Of a DNA stretch of 19,136 nt, positions 1 through 7,098 are shown piece by piece. Numbering within the stretch: the stretch's first letter is position 1; every line of letters begins with the position of its first letter. Under the pieces are notes generated by a model that saw nothing but the letters and a program-made list of their open reading frames with translations, did not search any database and was not told the DNA's origin. Origin of the DNA: Clostridium sp. (GTDB taxonomy: Bacteria > Bacillota > Clostridia > Acetivibrionales > Acetivibrionaceae); assembly GCA_012841175.1 (NCBI GenBank), contig DUVG01000011.1, forward strand, positions 1 to 19,136, given 5' to 3'. Made by a program: the position numbers and the translations under genes.

Positions 1-411
1 AAAACCCAAATTATAATAAAAAGTAACCAATTCCTTATAAGTAGATGCAGTATGGAGAAATACTTTTTTTACCTGATTTGAAATAAGAAATTTATCCACT
101 ACTTTAATAAGAGCTTTTCCTACTCCTATATTATGATATTCAGGCAAAACCCCAAATCTGCTTATATATGCTGTATTATCATCTTGAATGGCTACCCTTA
201 TAGTGCCTGTAGGAACATTGTCAATTAATCCCATAAAAACCTCTTTAGTTTGCAAATCCTTTTTAATATCTTCTATAGTTTCAGTTTTAAGTTCAACTGT
301 TTCATCGATTTTAGCACGGATGACATAATCTTTAAAGGCCTCCTTCAAGATGTTATGAATAGCTTCTGCGTCAGACTCAACTGCCTTTCTGATGATAAAA
401 GAATAATTCAT
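1..411 (-). CDS. GNAT-family N-acetyltransferase, C-terminus cut by window edge
   Basis: The 137 visible codons give a typical GNAT fold. The acetyl-CoA-binding motif A lies near residues 85-102 (RFGVLPEYHNIGVGKAL, with the x-x-G-x-G/A turn), and a later strand and FYYNLGF (131-137) match the usual end of motif B. The ATG at 411 follows a good ribosome site (AAGGCGGTG, about 7 nt upstream). The gene starts 52 nt after the argF stop on the same strand, so it is probably the next gene of the arginine transcript. The family transfers acetyl groups from acetyl-CoA to amines. The substrate cannot be read from sequence. Position after argF makes a short N-acetylglutamate synthase possible, but it could be an unrelated acetyltransferase. 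The 3' end is outside the window. Confidence 0.85.
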   Translation of the reverse strand, partial: MNYSFIIRKAVESDAEAIHNILKEAFKDYVIRAKIDETVELKTETIEDIKKDLQTKEVFMGLIDNVPTGTIRVAIQDDNTAYISRFGVLPEYHNIGVGKALIKVVDKFLISNQVKKVFLHTASTYKELVTFYYNLGF

Positions 412-463
412 AAAACACCGCCTTTGCATTTACTTACATAAACATAACAGCTATTTAAGTTTA

Positions 464-1381
464 CTATCCCATTAATAGAGCCATAATAGCTTTTTGTACA
501 TGCAGTCTGTTTTCAGCCTCATCAAATACAACCGAGTTAGGCCCATCTATAATATCTTCTGTAACTTCAAATCCTCTATATGCTGGAAGGCAGTGAAGGA
601 AAATAGCATCATCCTTAGCTTTTGCAAAAAGAGAAGAATTTACTTGATAGGGCATAAATATTTTTATCCGTTCTTCCTTTTCTTCTTCTTGCCCCATACT
701 TATCCATGTATCAGTATAAACAACGTCTGCATTTGTAACAGCTTCTACAGGGTCTTCAGTTAACACAACATTAGAGCCTGATACTTTTGCATCTTCTAGA
801 GCCTCTTGTACAATTTCATTGTCACATTGATAGCCTTTAGGAGAAGCCACGTATATATCCATACCTGTTTTAGCACAGCCATGAAGAAGAGAATGGGCTA
901 TATTGTTACCGTCACCCACATATGCCATTTTTAATCCCTTTAAAGTTTTTTTGTGCTCATATACGGTAAATAGATCAGCTAAAATCTGGCATGGATGCAT
1001 CAAATCAGTAAGTCCATTTATAACAGGTATACTCCCATATTTAGCCAAACCATCCACATCACTTTGTTTAAAAGTACGTATCATTATGCCATCTACATAT
1101 CTAGACAGTACCTGGGCAGTATCGTGTATAGTCTCACCTCTGCCTAGTTGTATGTCATTAGAACTTAAAAACAGTGGATAACCTCCTAACTGATACATTC
1201 CCACTTCAAAGGACACTCGTGTTCTAGTAGAGGACTTTGTAAATATCATACCAAGAGTTTTCCCAGAGAGAATTTTGTGGGGAGTTCCTTCTTTAAGCTG
1301 TTTTTTTAGTTTCTCAGCCAAATTAAGTATATTTTCTATATCTTCAATTTTTAAATGATGCAGACTGATTAAATGCTTCAT
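464..1381 (-). CDS. argF: Ornithine carbamoyltransferase
   Basis: It converts ornithine plus carbamoyl phosphate to citrulline in the cytoplasm. The protein is 305 aa, normal for the family. Visible motifs are the carbamoyl-phosphate site STRTR (residues 51-55), HPCQ (129-132), and the C-terminal HCLP (263-266) whose cysteine contacts ornithine; the ornithine-binding region around D-x-x-x-SMG (near 224-230) is also present. The ATG at 1381 is chosen because GGAGG lies just upstream; an in-frame ATG at 1396 overlaps that ribosome site and is unlikely. It starts 27 nt after the argD stop, so argD and argF are almost certainly one transcript. OTC is preferred over aspartate carbamoyltransferase because of HCLP and the arginine-gene neighbours. 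The catabolic enzyme (arcB) is less likely, given the biosynthetic context. Confidence 0.96.
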   Translation of the reverse strand: MKHLISLHHLKIEDIENILNLAEKLKKQLKEGTPHKILSGKTLGMIFTKSSTRTRVSFEVGMYQLGGYPLFLSSNDIQLGRGETIHDTAQVLSRYVDGIMIRTFKQSDVDGLAKYGSIPVINGLTDLMHPCQILADLFTVYEHKKTLKGLKMAYVGDGNNIAHSLLHGCAKTGMDIYVASPKGYQCDNEIVQEALEDAKVSGSNVVLTEDPVEAVTNADVVYTDTWISMGQEEEKEERIKIFMPYQVNSSLFAKAKDDAIFLHCLPAYRGFEVTEDIIDGPNSVVFDEAENRLHVQKAIMALLMG

Positions 1382-1408
1382 ATTGTATACCTCCATTGTT
1401 TAAAAAAA

Positions 1409-2605
1409 TTAAAACTTAGATAAAACATTATCTAACATGCTTATCATTTTGTCAATATCTTCTTTTGAAATAATTAACGGTGGCAGTATTCTTAAGATGT
1501 TATTCCCTACATTTCCAAGAAGATAACATTCATCAAAACATTTATTTTTTATTTCTGCAGCTTTTTCTATTGAAAATTCTACAGCTATCATAAGACCTTT
1601 TCCACGTACATCTTTTATAAAATTATATTTTTTAGCTAATTGGGACAACTTTTCTATAAAATAATCCCCCATTTTTTCAGAATTCTCAACTAAATTTTCT
1701 TCCAAAATAATTTCCAAAGAAGCTAATGCTGCACTGCATGCAAGAGGGTTTCCTCCAAAGGTAGAACCATGATCTCCAGGTTCAAATGCTTTTGCCACAT
1801 GTTCTTTAGCACATAGAGCACCAATTGGAAATCCTCCGCCTAAAGCTTTTGCCAAAGTGAATATATCTGGCTCAACGTCAAAGTGTTGGTATGAAAAAAG
1901 CTTGCCAGTTCTTCCTAAGCCACTTTGAACTTCGTCAAATATCAATAGTATACCCTTTTCATCACATAGTTTTCTAACTCCCTTTAAGTATTCAGAGGTA
2001 GTTAGATTAACTCCGCTTTCCCCTTGAATTGGTTCAATCATCACAGCACAAGTGCTGTCATTAATTGCATTTTCTAATGCAGCAAGATCGTTAATGGGAA
2101 CACTTAAAAAACTTGGTGTAAGTGGGGAATAGGGTTTTTGATATTTATTTTGTCCCGTTGCAGCTATAGTTGCAAGAGTTCTGCCGTGAAAAGAGTTTGC
2201 TAAAGTAATTATTTCAAATTTCTCTTCCATACCCTTTTTCTTAAAATATATTCTTGCAAGTTTTATAGCACCTTCATTTGCTTCTGCACCACTATTAGCA
2301 AAAAATATTTTATCGGCACAGGAGTTTTTAACCAATAATTTTGCAAGTTTAGCTTGAGATTCTACATAGTAAAGATTTGAACAGTGAATGAGTTTTTTAG
2401 CTTGAGTTTTTATAGCGTTAACAAGCTTAGGATGTGAATGACCTACAGCGCTTACTGCTATTCCTGCAAAAAAGTCATAATATTTCTTTCCATCAATATC
2501 CCATAAGTTAATACCTTTTCCGTAATCAAAACAAACGGGAGTTCTATTGCCAAATGTATTCATAAAATACTTTTTATCAAGATCAATTATTTCCTTTAAA
2601 TTCAT
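1409..2605 (-). CDS. argD: Acetylornithine aminotransferase
   Basis: PLP-dependent class III aminotransferase (398 aa) that makes N-acetylornithine from N-acetylglutamate semialdehyde, using glutamate. Visible features are NSGAEANEGAIK (phosphate-binding region, 104-115), FHGRT (139-143), FDEVQSGLGRTG with the PLP-ring aspartate D224, and the Schiff-base lysine K253 in LAKALGGGFPIG. The ATG at 2605 is chosen because GGAGG lies 8 nt upstream; an in-frame TTG at 2620 overlaps it. A promoter with an ARG-box-like operator lies directly upstream (2639-2667), so this gene can be transcribed separately from argC-argB. An ornithine or GABA aminotransferase is possible on fold alone, but the neighbours make ArgD much the likeliest. 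Confidence 0.95.
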   Translation of the reverse strand: MNLKEIIDLDKKYFMNTFGNRTPVCFDYGKGINLWDIDGKKYYDFFAGIAVSAVGHSHPKLVNAIKTQAKKLIHCSNLYYVESQAKLAKLLVKNSCADKIFFANSGAEANEGAIKLARIYFKKKGMEEKFEIITLANSFHGRTLATIAATGQNKYQKPYSPLTPSFLSVPINDLAALENAINDSTCAVMIEPIQGESGVNLTTSEYLKGVRKLCDEKGILLIFDEVQSGLGRTGKLFSYQHFDVEPDIFTLAKALGGGFPIGALCAKEHVAKAFEPGDHGSTFGGNPLACSAALASLEIILEENLVENSEKMGDYFIEKLSQLAKKYNFIKDVRGKGLMIAVEFSIEKAAEIKNKCFDECYLLGNVGNNILRILPPLIISKEDIDKMISMLDNVLSKF

Positions 2606-2638
2606 ATATAAAACCTCCAATAAGAAAATTTACTTATA

Positions 2639-2667
2639 ATTATACATAAAAATGCATAAAGATTCAA
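2639..2667 (-). promoter_or_regulatory. argD promoter with embedded ARG-box-like operator
   Basis: Read on the minus strand: -35 TTGAAT (2667-2662), a 17-bp spacer, and -10 TATAAT (2644-2639). The segment TGAATCTTTATGCA (2666-2653) resembles the TGAAT-N4-ATTCA-type ARG box bound by ArgR/AhrC and covers the -35 and the first half of the spacer, an ideal place for repression. The layout is the same as at argC (5677-5705). The operator role is inferred; the promoter elements are seen directly. Confidence 0.72.
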
Positions 2668-2826
2668 TAGTGAAATTTAATATTGAAGGTCTATTAAATA
2701 AAATTCATATGAAAATAAATTAAGAAAGGCATTGTAAGAAAGGCCTTAATATAATAAGATGTTTATATAATGTTAGAAAACGGTTTTAAAAATAAAGATA
2801 AGTTTAATAAGGTAAGAATATTATAC

Positions 2827-3495
2827 TTATATCAAATGTTTTTTTATGGAGGCAATATACTGATTTTGCAGTTTGATTTTTTCTTCTTCAAGATAACTGA
2901 AAAAGTTAGAAAGACTATTGTTATTTTCGTCATGCATTTCAGTAAACTGAAGTCCATAGTCAATAATGTCATCATTTTTAAAAGTTGTTCTGGCAATTTT
3001 ACCTTTAGCAGATATAGTTTGTTTATTAGGTAGATATATATAAATTTCAATTTGTTTTCCATCAGGTTCTAAAATATCTTTGCAATAAAAAGCTACGCCT
3101 ACAAGACTTATATCGTGAATTATTGAAAAATACTCCTTATGGGTGTCTTCTAGCTTTATATTTGATGCTAAAAACACATCCGCCCGTGGAAAAATACGCT
3201 GATTGTTTAGTTCAGTTACATTTAATATATCTATTGTAACTGAACAAGGGAAGTCAGGATCAATTTTTGTTATTTCGCCTTCAAATATATATTCTGAATT
3301 ATCGGTGGTGTATTTGATAGAAAAAGACTGACCAAACATTATAATATTTTGAAGATATTCGGTTAATAGACCAACAGTAACTGAACGCTTTTTTACTTTA
3401 TATACGATGTTTTGAACCCAAACATTGCAAGAAGAAAGTTTAGTGTTTATAACCATACCTTCTTTTAGTACTGTGGACACAATGTCTTTTTTCAA
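2827..3495 (-). CDS. YcgR/YpfB-like PilZ-domain protein (c-di-GMP receptor)
   Basis: Two-domain layout: an N-terminal YcgR-type beta domain and a C-terminal PilZ domain. Both c-di-GMP contacts of PilZ are present: RIFPR (the RxxxR motif) and DISLVG (the D/NxSxxG motif), about 28 residues apart as expected. There is no signal peptide or membrane segment. Start choice: an ATG at 3537 gives 236 aa with a modest AAGGGAAGA site; a TTG at 3495 gives 222 aa, begins MKKDIV and has a stronger GGGAGGG site about 9 nt upstream, and it removes a hydrophobic N-terminal stretch (FTLLVTGGLIPL) unusual for the family. I prefer 3495. The gene sits 78 nt after argB with no clear promoter of its own. Such proteins usually tune flagella or exopolysaccharide; none of those genes is nearby. 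Confidence 0.85.
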   Translation of the reverse strand: MKKDIVSTVLKEGMVINTKLSSCNVWVQNIVYKVKKRSVTVGLLTEYLQNIIMFGQSFSIKYTTDNSEYIFEGEITKIDPDFPCSVTIDILNVTELNNQRIFPRADVFLASNIKLEDTHKEYFSIIHDISLVGVAFYCKDILEPDGKQIEIYIYLPNKQTISAKGKIARTTFKNDDIIDYGLQFTEMHDENNNSLSNFFSYLEEEKIKLQNQYIASIKKHLI

Positions 3496-3615
3496 AGGAA
3501 TCAACCCTCCCGTAACTAACAAAGTAAATTTAACCATTCTTCCCTTATATCTATTCTTCTTTTTTTATTAAAATCCTTCTTTATAATACTTTAATTAAAA
3601 GAAAATTTTTTTACT

Positions 3616-4524
3616 TTATAGTTTTTCATTTTTATGATAGAGGATTTTTTCTTTCATAATCATAGTTCCGATACCTTTGTTAGTAAAAATCTCAAGAAGT
3701 AGGCAATGAGGTATTCGGCCATCAATAATATGTGTTCTGCCAACTCCTTTTTCAAGGGCCTCAATACATCCTAAAACTTTTGGAATCATACCTCCATTAA
3801 TTACTTTTTTTTCAATCATGTCATAGGCTTCACTCATTGTAAGTGCAGGAATTATTTTGTTATCTTTTGTTTTTACACCTTCTACATCAGTTAAAAGCAT
3901 TAGCTTTTCAGCTTTTAGGGCAGCGGCTATTTCGCCGGCTACGGTGTCAGCATTTATATTGTAGCTTTCACCATTTTTTCCTACGCCTATGGGGGCAACA
4001 ACTGGTATATATTCATCTTTTGCAATAAATTCTATTACTTTAGAATCTATTTTTGTCACTTTTCCCACATAACCTAAATCTACTTTCTCACCATTTACAG
4101 AAGTTTTGTGTTTTTCACACTGTATGAGTTTGCCATCTATACCGCTTAGACCAATTGCCTTTCCACCTTTTTGATTAAGCAAAGACACAATTTCCTTATT
4201 GGTTTTACCAATCAAAACCATTTGGGCGGTTTCCATTGTTTCTTTGTCAGTTACCCTGAGGCCTTCAACAAATTTACTTTCGATATTAAATTTATTAAGG
4301 GCACTGGTTATATCAGGTCCACCACCGTGGACAACAACAGGATTCATTCCTATATATTTAAGCAGAGTAATATCTTCGATAACAGAATTTTTTAAATTTT
4401 CATTTATCATTGCATTTCCACCATATTTTATAACCACTGTTTTTCCAAATAGTTTTTGGATATATGGCAGCGCTTCAATTAATATCTCTGCCTTTTTTAT
4501 TATTGCTTCCATAGATAAGTTCAA
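3616..4524 (-). CDS. argB: Acetylglutamate kinase
   Basis: It phosphorylates N-acetylglutamate with ATP, the second arginine step. This is an amino-acid-kinase fold with the nucleotide/phosphate loop VIKYGGNAM (near residue 31) and HGGGP (66-70). The N-terminal extension before the first strand (about 28 residues, predicted helical) and the C-terminal block GVGRTHIIDGR with LLLEIFTNKGIGT are typical of hexameric, arginine-inhibited kinases, so feedback inhibition is likely. The TTG at 4524 is chosen (302 aa): GGAGGT lies 6-7 nt upstream, whereas an in-frame ATG at 4542 overlaps the ribosome site and an ATG at 4512 is too far from it. It starts 24 nt after the argC stop, so the two are co-transcribed. 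Confidence 0.95.
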   Translation of the reverse strand: MNLSMEAIIKKAEILIEALPYIQKLFGKTVVIKYGGNAMINENLKNSVIEDITLLKYIGMNPVVVHGGGPDITSALNKFNIESKFVEGLRVTDKETMETAQMVLIGKTNKEIVSLLNQKGGKAIGLSGIDGKLIQCEKHKTSVNGEKVDLGYVGKVTKIDSKVIEFIAKDEYIPVVAPIGVGKNGESYNINADTVAGEIAAALKAEKLMLLTDVEGVKTKDNKIIPALTMSEAYDMIEKKVINGGMIPKVLGCIEALEKGVGRTHIIDGRIPHCLLLEIFTNKGIGTMIMKEKILYHKNEKL

Positions 4525-4548
4525 TTTAATACCTCCAAACACATCGTT

Positions 4549-5589
4549 TTATAAATAAAGGGCTGAAGTAGTAAGTCCTAGATGTTCAGGCAGCCCAAAC
4601 ATAATATTTAAATCCTGTACTGCCTGGCTTGACGCACCTTTTCCTAAATTATCCAAAGTTGACAGTACAATTACTCTGCCTAGTCGTTCATCTACTACAA
4701 TCCCTATATCTAAATAATTTGAACCTGCAACATACTTAGTTTCAGGTAGTCTGCCTTCATCCATCACCCGTACAAAAAATTCATTCTTATAATGTTCTTT
4801 ATAAATATCAATAATTTCTTTTGCAGATTTATTACATGCCAAATCTGCATAAATTGTACAAAGCATTCCTCTTTTCATAGGTATAAGGTGAGGGGTAAAA
4901 GAAATCATCATATCCTCATTAGCTAAAAATGATAACTCCTGTTCAATTTCAGATGTATGTCTGTGATTTGAGACTTTATAAGCTTTAAAATTTTCAGTGC
5001 TTTCACAAAATTGAAAAGGTAAATTGGTATTTCTTCCTGCTCCTGTAATTCCAGAAGCTGCATCTATAATTATACCTTTTGTTTTTACAAGTTTGTTTTT
5101 TAATAGTGGTGCAATACCTAAAATAGAACAAGTTGGATAGCATCCAGGGTTAGCAACTATTTTAGCATCTTTAATCTTGTCCCTATATAGTTCAGGAAGT
5201 CCATAAACAGACATATCAAGTAAATGAGGCATACCGTGTTTTATGTTATACCATTTCTCATAAACCTCAACTGATTTATAGCGAAAATCTCCACTGTGGT
5301 CTATAACACGTTTGTTTCTTTCTATAAGTTTTGGAATAACTTCTTTTGAAACTCCGTGGGGCAGAGCAGTTATAAAAATATCTGCTTTATCAGAAATCTT
5401 ATCTATGTCAAGACTTTCACATTCCATATCAAATATATTCTTTAGATTTGGATATACATCAGATATTTTTTGTCCCGCAAAACTATGTGAAACCACGCTG
5501 CTTATATTAATCTCAGGGTGATTTTGTAAAAGCCTGACTATTTCTATTCCCACATAACCTGTAGCTCCTATTATACCGACATTTAACAT
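4549..5589 (-). CDS. argC: N-acetyl-gamma-glutamyl-phosphate reductase
   Basis: NADPH-dependent reduction of N-acetylglutamyl phosphate to the semialdehyde, third step of arginine synthesis. The 346-aa length fits the long bacterial type. The Rossmann loop GATGYVG (8-14) starts the protein. The active-site cysteine is C150 in VANPGCYPT, and HRHTSEIEQ further on matches the family substrate region. The ATG at 5589 has GGAGG 7 nt upstream. First gene of the cluster; its promoter and operator lie at 5677-5705. The next gene in many Clostridia, argJ, is missing and argB follows directly. Confidence 0.97.
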   Translation of the reverse strand: MLNVGIIGATGYVGIEIVRLLQNHPEINISSVVSHSFAGQKISDVYPNLKNIFDMECESLDIDKISDKADIFITALPHGVSKEVIPKLIERNKRVIDHSGDFRYKSVEVYEKWYNIKHGMPHLLDMSVYGLPELYRDKIKDAKIVANPGCYPTCSILGIAPLLKNKLVKTKGIIIDAASGITGAGRNTNLPFQFCESTENFKAYKVSNHRHTSEIEQELSFLANEDMMISFTPHLIPMKRGMLCTIYADLACNKSAKEIIDIYKEHYKNEFFVRVMDEGRLPETKYVAGSNYLDIGIVVDERLGRVIVLSTLDNLGKGASSQAVQDLNIMFGLPEHLGLTTSALYL

Positions 5590-5676
5590 TTCATTACCTC
5601 CAAGCTTAAAATATAATTTTATGTTATCTTATTTTAAGTAACTTTCAATTTATTATCTGCATTATACTATTTTATA

Positions 5677-5705
5677 ATTATACATATTCGTGTATAAAAA
5701 TTCAA
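5677..5705 (-). promoter_or_regulatory. argC promoter with embedded ARG-box-like operator
   Basis: On the minus strand: -35 TTGAAT (5705-5700), a 17-bp spacer, and -10 TATAAT (5682-5677). TGAATTTTTATACA (5704-5691) is ARG-box-like and lies over the -35 and spacer. Compared with the argD promoter, the hexamers, spacer length, operator position and the ATGTATAATTATA around the -10 are the same, while the middle five spacer bases differ. Repression by ArgR/AhrC is inferred. Confidence 0.75.
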
Positions 5706-5750
5706 CACCTTTTTTGATTTATGCAAAGTTACTAAATAGAAAAAGATTTT

Positions 5751-5780
5751 TTGTTAAAAAGTATACTAGCAGAGTATAAG
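5751..5780 (+). promoter_or_regulatory. Possible promoter of the ABC ATPase gene
   Basis: TTGTTA (5751-5756), an 18-bp spacer and TATAAG (5775-5780) lie 55 bp upstream of the start codon in the divergent argC/ATPase gap. Both hexamers deviate from consensus. Another TATACT at 5762 has no good -35. A tentative call. Confidence 0.3.
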
Positions 5781-5834
5781 TTCACATGTTATATTAATAG
5801 TAAATACTGTTCAAACAAATTAGGAGGGGAAAAA

Positions 5835-6971
5835 ATGGCAAGTGTTAAACTAAAAAACATATTCAAAAGGTACCCGGGTGGAGTTACAGCTGTTAACGAT
5901 TTTAATTTGGATATCGAAGACAAGGAATTTATCATATTAGTTGGACCTTCTGGATGTGGTAAAACTACAACACTTAGAATGGTTGCAGGACTTGAAGAAA
6001 TAACTGAGGGAGAATTGTACATAGGAGACAAATTGGTAAATGACGTTGCTCCTAAGGATAGAGACATAGCGATGGTTTTCCAAAACTACGCTTTGTATCC
6101 TCATATGACTGTATTTGATAACATGGCATTTGGTCTAAAACTTAGAAAAATGCCTAAAGATGAAATCAAGAGAAGAGTTTTAGAAGCTGCTAAAATACTT
6201 GATATTGAGCATCTTCTTGAAAGAAAACCTAAAGCGTTATCAGGTGGTCAGAGACAGAGGGTTGCACTTGGACGTGCAATAGTACGTGAACCTAAAGTAT
6301 TCTTGATGGATGAGCCTTTATCCAACCTTGATGCGAAGCTAAGAGTTCAGATGAGAACTGAAATAAGTAAATTACATAATAAACTTCAAACTACTATTAT
6401 TTATGTTACTCATGACCAAACAGAAGCTTTGACAATGGGAACAAGAATCGTTGTTATGAAAGATGGATACATACAACAAGTTGATACTCCTGCAAATCTT
6501 TATGAGCGTCCACAAAACATGTTCGTTGCTGGATTTATAGGAAGTCCACAAATGAACTTTATAGATGTAAAAGTTGAAAAGACATCTGGTGAAAAGTTAG
6601 AAAAAGGTGGAGAAGGAGTTCTTTTAAGATTTGGTAAAAACTCTGTAAAACTGCCAGAAGGTAAAGCGAAAAAATTATTATCTAGTGAATATATCGGAAA
6701 AGAAGTTGTTATGGGTATAAGACCTGAAAACCTTCATGATGAGGCAGTATATTTAGAATCAATGTCTGACAGTGTAGTAACTGCAAGGGTAGAAGTTGTA
6801 GAAATGCTTGGTTCTGAGACTTTGCTATATGTGGTTATAGATGACATTGACTTTATTGCTAGAGTAAATCCAAGAACTAAAGCTAAAGTTGGGGATTTAA
6901 TTAAAATTGCTTTTGATGCAAATAAAATTCACTTATTTGATAAGGAAACTGAAAGAACAATAATGAACTAA
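5835..6971 (+). CDS. Sugar ABC transporter ATP-binding protein (MsmX/UgpC/MalK type)
   Basis: Energising subunit of carbohydrate (CUT1) importers, 378 aa. The nucleotide domain has Walker A GPSGCGKTT (37-45), Q-loop Q83, signature LSGGQ (135-139), Walker B VFLMDE (155-160) and switch H193. The C-terminal third is the MalK-type regulatory OB/TOBE region, which separates it from amino-acid or peptide ATPases. The ATG at 5835 has AGGAGGGG 5 nt upstream; a longer in-frame opening to 5751 lacks a ribosome site and family similarity. No permease or sugar-binding protein is adjacent and the gene ends in its own terminator (6994-7033). It is therefore an orphan ATPase, probably shared by several sugar importers as MsmX is in Bacillus. 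Confidence 0.93.
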   Translation: MASVKLKNIFKRYPGGVTAVNDFNLDIEDKEFIILVGPSGCGKTTTLRMVAGLEEITEGELYIGDKLVNDVAPKDRDIAMVFQNYALYPHMTVFDNMAFGLKLRKMPKDEIKRRVLEAAKILDIEHLLERKPKALSGGQRQRVALGRAIVREPKVFLMDEPLSNLDAKLRVQMRTEISKLHNKLQTTIIYVTHDQTEALTMGTRIVVMKDGYIQQVDTPANLYERPQNMFVAGFIGSPQMNFIDVKVEKTSGEKLEKGGEGVLLRFGKNSVKLPEGKAKKLLSSEYIGKEVVMGIRPENLHDEAVYLESMSDSVVTARVEVVEMLGSETLLYVVIDDIDFIARVNPRTKAKVGDLIKIAFDANKIHLFDKETERTIMN

Positions 6972-6993
6972 TAAAATAAAAGCCTAAAAATAC

Positions 6994-7033
6994 CAAAAGG
7001 GAAAGTTAAAAAAGACTTTCCCTTTTGATTTTA
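6994..7033 (+). terminator. Rho-independent terminator after the ABC ATPase gene
   Basis: Perfect stem of 13 bp: CAAAAGGGAAAGT (6994-7006) pairs with 7015-7027 across an 8-nt A-rich loop. TTTT lies in the stem and ATTTTATT follows. It starts 22 nt after the stop codon and separates the ATPase from the regulator gene. Confidence 0.85.
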
Positions 7034-7098
7034 TTAAGTATATAATATATTTATATGAAATTAAATTTTTGATGAAAGGTATTTGAGGGGGATAAGAA

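Noticed and set aside
2663..2687. Inverted repeat TTCAATA-N11-TATTGAA at the argD -35 region
   Set aside because: Seven-base arms in AT-rich DNA are expected by chance, and no counterpart exists at argC.
2722..2744. 9-bp direct repeat AAGAAAGGC, 5 bp apart, upstream of argD
   Set aside because: Short, low-complexity and only two copies; not tied to a promoter element.
2770..3033. Plus-strand open frame over the PilZ gene
   Set aside because: Low-complexity shadow of the opposite-strand gene with no ribosome site.
5751..5834. In-frame upstream extension of the ABC ATPase (28 extra codons)
   Set aside because: No ribosome site upstream, sequence unlike the family N-terminus, and AGGAGGGG sits correctly before the ATG at 5835.
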